DNA of 64,000 nt, from NCBI GenBank assembly GCA_964432205.1, contig CAYSMK010000005.1, positions 1-64,000 of the forward strand, in the 5' to 3' direction. Numbering within the stretch: the stretch's first letter is position 1; every line of letters starts with the position of its first letter. Position numbers and translations under genes: made by a program. Source of the stretch: Geomobilibacter sp964432205 (GTDB lineage Bacteria; Desulfobacterota; Desulfuromonadia; Geobacterales; DSM-12255). Below the pieces are notes generated by a model, which saw only the letters and a program-made list of their open reading frames with translations, ran no database searches and had not been told where the DNA came from. Shown piece by piece: positions 31,549 to 39,245 of the stretch.

Positions 31549-32517
31549 ATGAAAGATCGCTACTTCCGACCAATTACCGTCGAATCCATCGACCCCGCCT
31601 ACTTCCCCGAAGTTGCCCTGTACGTCAAGAACAACGGCAACTATATCCTCTACAAGAACCATGACCGCAAATTCACCGAACTGGACCGAGCCCGGCTGCA
31701 GAGGACCAACAGCGATTTTCTCTACGTTCGGGCCGGCGACATGGATCTCATCACCGAGTACCTGGAGGACAACCTGCACTCGTTGCTGGCGCGCAACGAT
31801 ATCAGCAGCAACAACAAAGGGATCATCCTGTACCAGACCGCCGCCAACTACGTTACCGAGGTGCTGGACAGTCCGGAAAAACTGGCCAACCTGGCCCGCT
31901 GCCGCAGCCTGATCCGTCACCTGATGAAATACGTCGCCAACTCGGAGGATACCCTCAAGGCCTTTCAGGCCATCATTGCCAACAACTACTACATCTTCGT
32001 CCATAGCGTCCAGGTCGCCGCCCTGACCATGCTGGCCCACGACAAGCTGTTCGACCTGAGCACCGACGAAATGATAGATGTCGGTGTGGGCGCGCTCCTC
32101 CACGATTTCGGCATGATCTTCATTTCCAGCGATATCCTGGAAAAGCCCGATGCCCTCTCCGACATCGAATACCACAAGGTGAAGCAGCATACTCAGAAGG
32201 GATACGATTTCCTGAAAGGGATCGGCGTCTTCAATGACGTCTCCCTGACCATCGTCAGGTATCATCACGAAAGGTACGACGGCAATGGCTATCCGACCGG
32301 CCTCAAGGGAGACAACATCCCCCGAAGCGCCCAGCTGGCTGCCCTGTGCAACACCTATTGCGCGATGACGACCGAGCGCCCCTACCGCCCGGCGCTCTCC
32401 CATGACGACGCCTTCAGGGTCATGCGGGATGAATCCGCCGGCGCATTCAACGTCGAGCTGTTCGAGCGATTCGAAGAGATAATGAGCGGACGGACTACAG
32501 CGGAGGCGGCGTCGTAA
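31549..32517 (+). CDS. HD-GYP-domain protein
   Basis: A 322-residue soluble protein from ATG 31549 (the frame is open back to 31486). Residues 1-130 are an unassigned N-terminal domain with IEPxYF-like motif region typical of HD-GYP proteins with a divergent sensor half. The HD-GYP domain covers 140-310, with the first metal His in FVHSVQVAA, the HD pair in LLHDFGM (about 183) and HHERYDGNGYPTGL (about 239-252). All ligand residues of the family are present, so it can be an active phosphodiesterase of c-di-GMP or a related dinucleotide. Its 3' end overlaps the convergent LysR gene by 23 bp. Confidence 0.88.
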   Translation: MKDRYFRPITVESIDPAYFPEVALYVKNNGNYILYKNHDRKFTELDRARLQRTNSDFLYVRAGDMDLITEYLEDNLHSLLARNDISSNNKGIILYQTAANYVTEVLDSPEKLANLARCRSLIRHLMKYVANSEDTLKAFQAIIANNYYIFVHSVQVAALTMLAHDKLFDLSTDEMIDVGVGALLHDFGMIFISSDILEKPDALSDIEYHKVKQHTQKGYDFLKGIGVFNDVSLTIVRYHHERYDGNGYPTGLKGDNIPRSAQLAALCNTYCAMTTERPYRPALSHDDAFRVMRDESAGAFNVELFERFEEIMSGRTTAEAAS

Positions 32518-33421
32518 CGTCGCCGGTCGGCGGGAACAGTTCCCTGGCGGCGGCACAGAAGGCCTTGGCCGCGGGAGACAGGTCACGCCCCCGGCGGTGG
32601 GCGAGATACAGCATCCGCTCGATGGCAACTCCGGAGATCTCGACCACGGAAAGCTCCCCCCGTTCCAGTTCGCTCAGGACGGACAGGTCCGAGAGGAACG
32701 AGGCGCCGATGCCGAGCATTACCGCCTGCTTGACCGCCTCACTGCTCCCCATCCAGGCTCGCACCCGCATCCTGCCGGGATCAAACCCCACCTCATGCAG
32801 TGCCGTTTGAACCGCCTTGCCGGTTCCGGACCCCTCTTCCCTGAGCACCAGCGGCTCTCTCTGCAGATCGTCCAGGGTCAGGCAGTCAACGCCGTACCAC
32901 GGGTGCTGCCGACCGACAACGAGCCGGATCGAATCCTTTGTCAGCGGTTCGAAGGTCAGGGCATCGTTGTCCATCAGGCTGCCCACCACCGCAACCTCCA
33001 CCTCTTCCCTCACCAGGAGTTGCGCGACCTCACGGCTGTCTCCCTGCCTGGTCCTGACTACCAGGGTAGGCGCACTGGCCATGAGCTGCCTGATGATCCG
33101 GGGCAGGAGGTAGGTGCACGGTATGGTGCTGCCGCCAACGGCCAGCTCGGCCTCATGGCCGCCCACGAACCGGGCCATTGCCGATTCGGTCTTTTTCATG
33201 ACCGCCAGGAGCTTCCGGCCGTGCTGCAGGAGCAGCTTTCCCGCCTCGGTGGGGACAGCCCCCTTGCCGGTCCTGTCCAGCAGTCTGACGCCGCAGGACT
33301 CCTCCAGGGCAGCTATGTGCTGACTGGCTGTCGACTGGCTGATACATGCCGCATCGGCCCCTTTGGAGAAGCTCCTGGATTCGGCAACGGCAACGAACAC
33401 CTCCAACTGCTTGAAGTTCAT
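32495..33421 (-). CDS. LysR-family transcriptional regulator
   Basis: A 308-residue LysR regulator. The winged helix-turn-helix occupies 1-60 (QLEVFVAVAESRSFSKGADA with SQSTASQHIAALEE), followed by the linker helix and a two-lobed ligand domain (90-295). It resembles CysL/CbbR-type members with the selenium-metabolism-like phrase GGSTIPCTYLLP at the start of the effector domain; such proteins are found across deltaproteobacteria, but I do not assign a ligand. It is divergent from the exported gene at 33535, with 113 bp between them, the usual place for its operator, and it may regulate that gene or itself. Confidence 0.9.
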   Translation of the reverse strand: MNFKQLEVFVAVAESRSFSKGADAACISQSTASQHIAALEESCGVRLLDRTGKGAVPTEAGKLLLQHGRKLLAVMKKTESAMARFVGGHEAELAVGGSTIPCTYLLPRIIRQLMASAPTLVVRTRQGDSREVAQLLVREEVEVAVVGSLMDNDALTFEPLTKDSIRLVVGRQHPWYGVDCLTLDDLQREPLVLREEGSGTGKAVQTALHEVGFDPGRMRVRAWMGSSEAVKQAVMLGIGASFLSDLSVLSELERGELSVVEISGVAIERMLYLAHRRGRDLSPAAKAFCAAARELFPPTGDVTTPPPL

Positions 33422-33534
33422 ATGGGCTCCTGTCGCTCTGGACGACTCTTCTTCCCGGAATGAATACTTGACCTGAATGAATCAGCCAAGGATAATGCGG
33501 GCGCGATTCTGCATTGTCAGGAGGTCACCCATTC

Positions 33535-34329
33535 ATGGCCAGACGTTTCGTTGTTTTGCTCCTGCTGGGAGTTCTCGGTACCGCAACCGCGGCATGGGGT
33601 GCCCGCAAGACCCATCCGTTCCCCGATGAACCGCTCTATCTTGCCTGCCCGCCCGTGTCCCTTGCTCCGGCAGCCCTCCCGCCGGCCCTTCGGGACTCTG
33701 CCTATGCCTGGAACATACCGGCATTCGGCGGCAAAGAACCGTTACGGCTCATGGTGACCGGCGGGACGTTGCCTCCGGGACTTACCCTGGCACAGGACGG
33801 CGCTCTCTCCGGGACACCGAAGGGTGCGGGCAGCTTCGTTTTTTCCGTCAGTGCCACCGACAGCTGCAGGAACGGCCAGCAGCATGTCAGTCATGACTAT
33901 CGGCTGGCTGTTGCCGACTCGTCGGCAGACCTGGCAACGATCACGCAATCCGTGATCATCAAGGGACCGCTCTCCGTGGCCGCCGCTGCGAGCCCTGCAA
34001 CCATTCAAGTCTCTGCCGGTCGTGCCGTCACCACCCCGGTAACCTACCGGATAACCGCCAAACCGGCAGATACGGCCACGCTGACCTCGCCCGGCGCAAC
34101 CTTTCGAGCCGGTGGGACGGTCATCGGTTCAGTACCGGCGCCGCTCGTGGTAGCCCTGGTCAACGGCTCGGCCGAAATCGCGGAAGCCGTCACCATCTCA
34201 GCCGACATCCTGGACCGCGCCCGCCGGGAAAACGCCGCTAAGATCCTGTACAGCCGGCCGTTCATCGGCCGCGGCACCACGGCGCTGGCAGTGATTGAAA
34301 TAACCCTCCCTGCTGCGACACGAAAGTAG
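33535..34329 (+). CDS. exported protein with putative Ig-like domain
   Basis: A 264-residue secreted or periplasmic protein, started at ATG 33535 with AGGAGG upstream. The signal peptide ends near residue 22 (LLGVLGTATAAWG). Residues 60-115 hold a He_PIG-type Ig-like fold (LMVTGGTLPPGLTLAQDGAL, then SGTPKGAGSFVFSVSATD). The C-terminal half, rich in Ala, Thr and Val, is predicted to be beta-structured and has no recognised family. The only neighbour in the same direction is truC, 23 bp downstream, which is functionally unrelated. Ligand and role are unknown. Confidence 0.78.
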   Translation: MARRFVVLLLLGVLGTATAAWGARKTHPFPDEPLYLACPPVSLAPAALPPALRDSAYAWNIPAFGGKEPLRLMVTGGTLPPGLTLAQDGALSGTPKGAGSFVFSVSATDSCRNGQQHVSHDYRLAVADSSADLATITQSVIIKGPLSVAAAASPATIQVSAGRAVTTPVTYRITAKPADTATLTSPGATFRAGGTVIGSVPAPLVVALVNGSAEIAEAVTISADILDRARRENAAKILYSRPFIGRGTTALAVIEITLPAATRK

Positions 34330-34352
34330 CCACCCCGCCCGTTAGGAAGAGC

Positions 34353-35156
34353 ATGCAAACCGCTGACTCAGAGCGCATCCGGGAACAGCTGGCCATCATC
34401 TACCAGGATGACGCCCTGGTCGCCGTCAACAAACCGTCCGGTCTTCTGGTCCATCGCAGCCCCATCGATCGGCACGAGACCAGGTTCGCCCTCCAACTGG
34501 TCCGCGATCAGGTCGGACGCAGGGTCTATCCTGTCCACCGGCTGGACAAACCGACATCCGGGGTTCTGCTCTTCGCCTTCTCCCCCGGGACCGCGCGTCA
34601 GCTGGTGGAGCATTTCGCCGCCGGTAGGGTCGCAAAGAGCTATCTCGCCGTGGTCCGCGGCTATGCACCCGACGAGGGAACCATCGACTACCCCCTGGTG
34701 GAGGAACCGGACAAGTGTGACTATCCGTCGACAATGGCCGCAAAAGAGCCCCAGGAGGCGGTAACCGCTTTTCGCTGCCTGGCGCGGATCGAGCTCCCCT
34801 CTGCCGTCGGCCGCTATGCTTCCTCGCGTTATTCCCTGGTCTCGGTATCACCGCGCACCGGCCGCCGTCATCAGCTCCGCCGCCACTTCAAACATATCTT
34901 TCATCCGATAATCGGTGATACCCGCTACGGCGAGGGACGTCACAACCGTTACTTCCGCCAGGAATTCGACAGCCACCGACTGCTGCTCCATGCCGCGGAA
35001 CTCACCGTACCCCACCCCGTTACCGGTGCGCCGGTGGAACTCATCGCGCCACTGGACCGGGACCTGGTGAAGCTGCTGTCACAGCTCGGCTGGCTGGCGT
35101 GCCTTCCTGCGCATTTGCACGCCGTATCACAACCCTGCCGTCCCTCACTTCAATAG
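34353..35156 (+). CDS. truC: tRNA pseudouridine synthase C (RluA family)
   Basis: The 267-residue enzyme is of the RluA/TruC branch, which converts uridine 65 of tRNAs to pseudouridine. The catalytic Asp is in YPVHRLDKPTSGVLLFA (about 62-65), and the family motifs IYQDDALVAVNKPSGLLVH and RTGRRHQLRRHF are present. There is no S4 domain, which fits TruC rather than RluC/RluD. The length matches E. coli TruC (260). Its 3' end overlaps the convergent PHP-domain gene by 12 bp. Confidence 0.9.
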   Translation: MQTADSERIREQLAIIYQDDALVAVNKPSGLLVHRSPIDRHETRFALQLVRDQVGRRVYPVHRLDKPTSGVLLFAFSPGTARQLVEHFAAGRVAKSYLAVVRGYAPDEGTIDYPLVEEPDKCDYPSTMAAKEPQEAVTAFRCLARIELPSAVGRYASSRYSLVSVSPRTGRRHQLRRHFKHIFHPIIGDTRYGEGRHNRYFRQEFDSHRLLLHAAELTVPHPVTGAPVELIAPLDRDLVKLLSQLGWLACLPAHLHAVSQPCRPSLQ

Positions 35157-35921
35157 CTTTAGCAACGCTTTTTTCCCCACCCTCTCCTCGATGACCTGCA
35201 GCCCCCGCCGGAGGGTCTCTGCCAGCTCCGTCGAGCGATGGGCATCGCTTCCCAGGTTGGTGTAGATCCCCTTGTCGAGCAGTGCCAGCGCCCGGCGCTG
35301 CACTTCGCCACCAAATTCCCCGGCAAAACTCGCAATATCGGCCTGAAACCGGCACCCCATCTCCGCGAGGCGGGCCAACAGGGAGACGTTCGGCTGGATC
35401 GCGACTGGCCGCCCGCCCCTCCCCGGAAACATGCCGCTCAGGGCCTGGCGTAGGTTCAGGCCTGCAGCAGGTTTTACCTCTTCTTGGGTAAAAAACACCT
35501 GACAGCGCTCGGGATGGGCAATGAGCGGCGTGAACCCGGTGTCCTTCACCTGCCGGAGCGACCGTTCCAGTGCCGGTGGAATCGCCTGCAGCGGCGCCTC
35601 GATCAACAGCAGGGAGGAGTTGCCGAGCGGCAGGGGCGTCTTCAGGTTATACAGGAGGAATTCGTCCAGGTAATACTCCATCCCTGGCAGGAGTCGCACA
35701 GGAATACCCGCAGCATCCACGGAGCGCTGCAGGGTCGCCACCTGGACGGCAACCTGGGCCGGCGTGGCCTCAAAGGCACCGACCAGCCGGTGCGGGGTGC
35801 AATGAACCGTCCGAAATCCGGCGGCGGCCAGGATGGCAGCCATCCGAAGTGATTCCTGGACGTCGCGGGCACCGTCGTCCAGAGCAGGCAGGATATGGGA
35901 ATGATAATCGGTAAAGCCCAA
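35145..35921 (-). CDS. CpsB/YwqE-type PHP-domain phosphatase
   Basis: A manganese-dependent phosphatase of the PHP fold, the type that dephosphorylates tyrosine kinases controlling exopolysaccharide synthesis. I start it at TTG 35921, because GGAAGGG lies seven bases upstream and the protein then begins right at the metal motif GFTDYHSHILPALDDGA, giving the usual 258 residues; a longer frame runs to 36017. Other metal-site stretches are TVHCTPH, GMEYYLD, LIAHPERC and LGSDAHRS. No tyrosine kinase or capsule gene is in the window, so its partner lies elsewhere. Confidence 0.88.
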   Translation of the reverse strand: MGFTDYHSHILPALDDGARDVQESLRMAAILAAAGFRTVHCTPHRLVGAFEATPAQVAVQVATLQRSVDAAGIPVRLLPGMEYYLDEFLLYNLKTPLPLGNSSLLLIEAPLQAIPPALERSLRQVKDTGFTPLIAHPERCQVFFTQEEVKPAAGLNLRQALSGMFPGRGGRPVAIQPNVSLLARLAEMGCRFQADIASFAGEFGGEVQRRALALLDKGIYTNLGSDAHRSTELAETLRRGLQVIEERVGKKALLKLLK

Positions 35922-36062
35922 GAGAACCCTTCCGCATACAGCGCACAACTGCCGGCTGAATCTGGCGGCATGCGCTGGCATTGCTTTATTTTTACCGGAT
36001 AATGTGCTAAATAGCAATCTCCCGCGCTGGCACGTATCCAGTAGAGCGTGGCAGGACGACCC

Positions 36063-37331
36063 ATGCTAACAGCCATCCTCATCGCCGACCAGCAACGCCT
36101 TCACGCCCTTGTCGCCGCCTCTCTGGGAGGCAGCGGTGTTCAACTGACCATTATCAGCAGCCTGGCCGGCGGCATCGAGCAGGCTGCCGCCTCACCTCCC
36201 GACCTCCTCTTCGTCCAGGGCCGTCTTTCCGGTCTCTCGGCCGAAATTGTCTCTCGCCACGTGGCAACCCACGTGGACCAAGCCCGCACCAAGCTCGTCA
36301 TCTTCGTCGAGCCAGGAGAAGAACCGGCTCTCGCGAGGCCGCAGCTCCATCTCGATCTCGCCCTTCCCGATTCGGCCCTGGAAAGCAGGATTGCCGCCTT
36401 GGTAAAAGCAGCACAGCCAGCGGCTGTCACCGGCGGCGACGATTTCATTCCCGATCCTGCACTTGCCGGACGGAGTCTCAGCCACGATGTCACGGCAGCG
36501 GCAGGTGCCAGCCAGGCATCCGCTGGCATGTCGCCTCTTTCGTCCACCGAAAGCACCGTTGCCACAAGGTTTGAAGTAGAATTGGATACGGAACTGGCAC
36601 GACGCGAGGAAGATCTGCGCCCGGCCAAGGTTGAAGAGCACGCCGAACCGGAAGGGCAACGTTCCGGCCAGCCCCGCGTCGGCCAGGCTGAGGCAAACGA
36701 GCTCGCAGCCCGGGCGCGCCGCCGGGCTGTGGCAATCGTTGCGTCCGTTTTCCTGCTGGCAGCAGCAGTTGCCGTTGTTCAGCTCATGCCCGCTTCCGTC
36801 CCGGCACCGGGCACGCTGCCGGCAGCCGCTCCGAACGCAGTGCCCACCCAAGCTAAGCCATCACCCGCAAGCGCCAGGACCGTCCCGTCGCCGCCTGCCG
36901 CCACTGCTGCCCCTCCGTCGGCACCGGCTGCCGCTGCCAAGCCGATTGAGGCTCTTCGTGACCCGCTCCCTTCCTTTGTCCCGGGTGAACGACGCGACTC
37001 GGCTTATGCTGCGGCCAATCCGGGCTGGGAACGGTACCAGGACGCCGGGCACGAGTACAAGGTCTTTTGGGAGAATGGCAAACTGAAGGCCGTGCAGGTA
37101 ATCGATCGGAGCGGCTCAGGCCTGTCGCCAACGTTCTTTACGACGGCGATGAAGGAGCTGGCCGGGGTTCGGGATTATCGACTGGCCAGCAGAGAGGTAA
37201 AGGACAATTACCTGGTCAAAAAAGGGTTCCTGGGTAAGGCAGGCAGTATCATCATTTACAAGAACAAGGCCGACTCGGTTCTCCAGGCCTTTGTCATCCA
37301 CTTCGATCAGGGTCAGGACAACCGTAGATGA
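36063..37331 (+). CDS. receiver-like domain protein with membrane anchor, unknown function
   Basis: A 422-residue protein from ATG 36063 that I do not recognise as a whole. Residues 1-115 look like a degenerate response-regulator fold (LTAILIADQQRLHALVAASL, PDLLFVQGRLSGLSAE) without clear phosphorylation residues. A single membrane helix lies at about 220-242, followed by a Pro/Ala-rich linker and a C-terminal domain (about 300-422: ANPGWERYQDAGHEYKVFWE and onward) outside the membrane. The C-terminal domain recalls envelope proteins of this group but has no name I can give. Its stop overlaps the start of the LysM gene, so the pair is co-translated. Confidence 0.7.
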   Translation: MLTAILIADQQRLHALVAASLGGSGVQLTIISSLAGGIEQAAASPPDLLFVQGRLSGLSAEIVSRHVATHVDQARTKLVIFVEPGEEPALARPQLHLDLALPDSALESRIAALVKAAQPAAVTGGDDFIPDPALAGRSLSHDVTAAAGASQASAGMSPLSSTESTVATRFEVELDTELARREEDLRPAKVEEHAEPEGQRSGQPRVGQAEANELAARARRRAVAIVASVFLLAAAVAVVQLMPASVPAPGTLPAAAPNAVPTQAKPSPASARTVPSPPAATAAPPSAPAAAAKPIEALRDPLPSFVPGERRDSAYAAANPGWERYQDAGHEYKVFWENGKLKAVQVIDRSGSGLSPTFFTTAMKELAGVRDYRLASREVKDNYLVKKGFLGKAGSIIIYKNKADSVLQAFVIHFDQGQDNRR

Positions 37332-38473
37332 TGCCAATGCACGCAAGGAACATGGCCATAATTCTGACTGCCGCAGTCACTCTATCCGCAGGGAGCGGAC
37401 TGGCGGCAGACTCCCGCTTCGAGATCGACCTGAAGGAGCTTCCCAAGGCCGCCGCGCCCCTTCCCGCCAAGAGCGGGCATTTGCCGGCGAAGGCGGTTAG
37501 GAAATCCGCCCCGAAGGCTTCCTCCGTACGGCATGTCGCCACGGACGGCAACGTCCGTTACACGGTCAAACCGGGGGACCATATCTTCAAGATCCTGATG
37601 CGGGATTTCGGCCTTTCCAACCAGCAGTCCGAGCGGATCATCCCCGAGATTGCCCGTTTGAACGGCATTGACGATATCCGCCGGCTTCGGGTAGGCCAGG
37701 AGCTGGTAATACCCCTCACCCCGTCAAAACGGGCCGTAAGGCACGATACGCGGTCAGCTTCCGAACCGGAACCGGCGCCACTGCCAGCAGAGACAGCAGA
37801 GCCCTCGGCAGTGGAACAGGCACCATCGCCAGTGACCGCGCCAGCACCGCAACTACAGCCAGACACAGCATCGCCGGCAGTGCCGCCCCCTGTAACGCCC
37901 TTAGCCGAACAGGTCAACGCACCGGCACCGCAGGCCGCTCCGGTCCCCGACCGTCCGGCCCAGGCGGTACGGGTCGCCCTCCATCCGGTACTGGCCAAGG
38001 ATATGGACGGTATGGTCGACCGCCTGCTCGACCTACTGGCCCCGGGGTGGGGACGGAACCGGATCGTGGAAACCGGCCGGGAGAGCACTGACGGCTCGTA
38101 TATGAGCATCAAGGTGGATCGCTTCTTCGAACAGTTGGGGCATCGCTACATCGTCAGCAGCGAGAGCGATCCCCTCACCCTGACGATGCTCCGCCTGCTG
38201 GAAGTGAAGGGTGATCGGGTGATCAACATAGGTCGCGAGGATGGAGTTACCGCCGTAGCCTCACGTCTGGCGGCAAAAATGGAGCTACCACGGCGTGAAG
38301 GGGATTTCCGGGTCAAATGCCTCGATCTGCCCGGCGGAGAATTTCAACTGCGAGGCGTCTGGGTTTCTCCGGCAGCCCCCTATGGCCAGCAGCTGCTCAT
38401 CACCGGGGATCAGGTGCCGAACTGCACCGCAGAACTGCTGAGCGGCGGAGAACCACCACTGGCGGTGAAATGA
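37328..38473 (+). CDS. exported LysM-domain protein
   Basis: A 381-residue exported protein. The signal peptide is at about 8-27 (ILTAAVTLSAGSGLAA). A LysM peptidoglycan-binding domain covers 78-135 (RYTVKPGDHIFKILMRDFG, then RRLRVGQELVIPL). A Pro/Ala/Glu linker follows (140-215), and then a C-terminal globular domain (220-381) of unknown function. The gene overlaps the one before by ATGA. Cell-wall-bound periplasmic location is likely. The LysM-plus-unknown-domain layout and the membrane partner suggest an envelope structural or assembly role. Confidence 0.82.
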   Translation: MMPMHARNMAIILTAAVTLSAGSGLAADSRFEIDLKELPKAAAPLPAKSGHLPAKAVRKSAPKASSVRHVATDGNVRYTVKPGDHIFKILMRDFGLSNQQSERIIPEIARLNGIDDIRRLRVGQELVIPLTPSKRAVRHDTRSASEPEPAPLPAETAEPSAVEQAPSPVTAPAPQLQPDTASPAVPPPVTPLAEQVNAPAPQAAPVPDRPAQAVRVALHPVLAKDMDGMVDRLLDLLAPGWGRNRIVETGRESTDGSYMSIKVDRFFEQLGHRYIVSSESDPLTLTMLRLLEVKGDRVINIGREDGVTAVASRLAAKMELPRREGDFRVKCLDLPGGEFQLRGVWVSPAAPYGQQLLITGDQVPNCTAELLSGGEPPLAVK

Positions 38474-38552
38474 TGTCGTATCAGAAGCGGCGGGAAGTTG
38501 TGTAGCCTGAGAAAGCGGTCTGTTGGGTAAAAGAAGAAAAGGCGGCACGGCG

Positions 38553-39245
38553 CTACTGGGGCTCCTCGGCCTGCTTCAGGAGGCATTCGGCCTTGTAGAG
38601 AGCCGCATCGGGCGCAAGCGGGGATGAAGGGTATCGGTCAAGGAACGTGGCAAAGGTCTGTTGGGCCTGACCGTATTGACTGGCACGGTATTCGGCAATA
38701 GCCTTCTCATAAAGCTTCTGCTCCGCCGTCGAGGTCTGGGTAACCGGCGGCACGGTCACATCGGCAGCGCGTGAGGCAGCCGGCGAGGGAGCAACCTTTC
38801 GGGGGACGGCGGTGACGGGCAGAGGGGCCGTTACCGCCGTTTTTCGTGGTTTCTTCCGTTTGGCGGCCGGCACCTGCCCGGTGCTGGCAGTGGTATCATC
38901 GCCCCTGCTGAGACCCGACTCGGTGGTGACCGGTACCTTCAGCTCTTTCCCTGCATAAATCAGATTGGGATTCATTATTTCGTTGAAGAGGAGGATCTGC
39001 GGGAAGTAGGAACCTTTGCCGGCATACTTGCGGGAAAGTCCGGAGAGGGTATCGCCCCGTTTGATGGTGATGCTCCGTACCAGCACGCCGTCACCCGGCT
39101 CAGCCACAGCCGCCGGCTTATCCACCGGTTTCGGCTCGTACAGGTAGAATTCACCGGCTCCCCGGGCCGCTGGCACCAGAGCCAGCACCAGCAGCGCAGC
39201 CCCTGTCATCCGAAGATAAGTCCCCATACGCCCCCTAGTAGACAT
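38553..39245 (-). CDS. exported LysM and TPR-like protein
   Basis: A 230-residue envelope protein. The start may be ATG 39245, which overlaps the upstream gene by 11 bp, or ATG 39227; neither has a convincing ribosome site. After a signal peptide (ending VPAARG) comes a LysM domain (about 55-105: RSITIKRGDTLSGLSRKYAG and KGSYFPQILLFNEIMNPNLI). A Lys/Pro-rich linker follows, and a C-terminal helical repeat (180-230: YEKAIAEYRASQYGQAQQTF) of the YbgF/TPR type. It is read with the giant coiled-coil gene. It may anchor that protein to the wall, an inference from coupling and domain content. Confidence 0.8.
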   Translation of the reverse strand: MSTRGRMGTYLRMTGAALLVLALVPAARGAGEFYLYEPKPVDKPAAVAEPGDGVLVRSITIKRGDTLSGLSRKYAGKGSYFPQILLFNEIMNPNLIYAGKELKVPVTTESGLSRGDDTTASTGQVPAAKRKKPRKTAVTAPLPVTAVPRKVAPSPAASRAADVTVPPVTQTSTAEQKLYEKAIAEYRASQYGQAQQTFATFLDRYPSSPLAPDAALYKAECLLKQAEEPQ

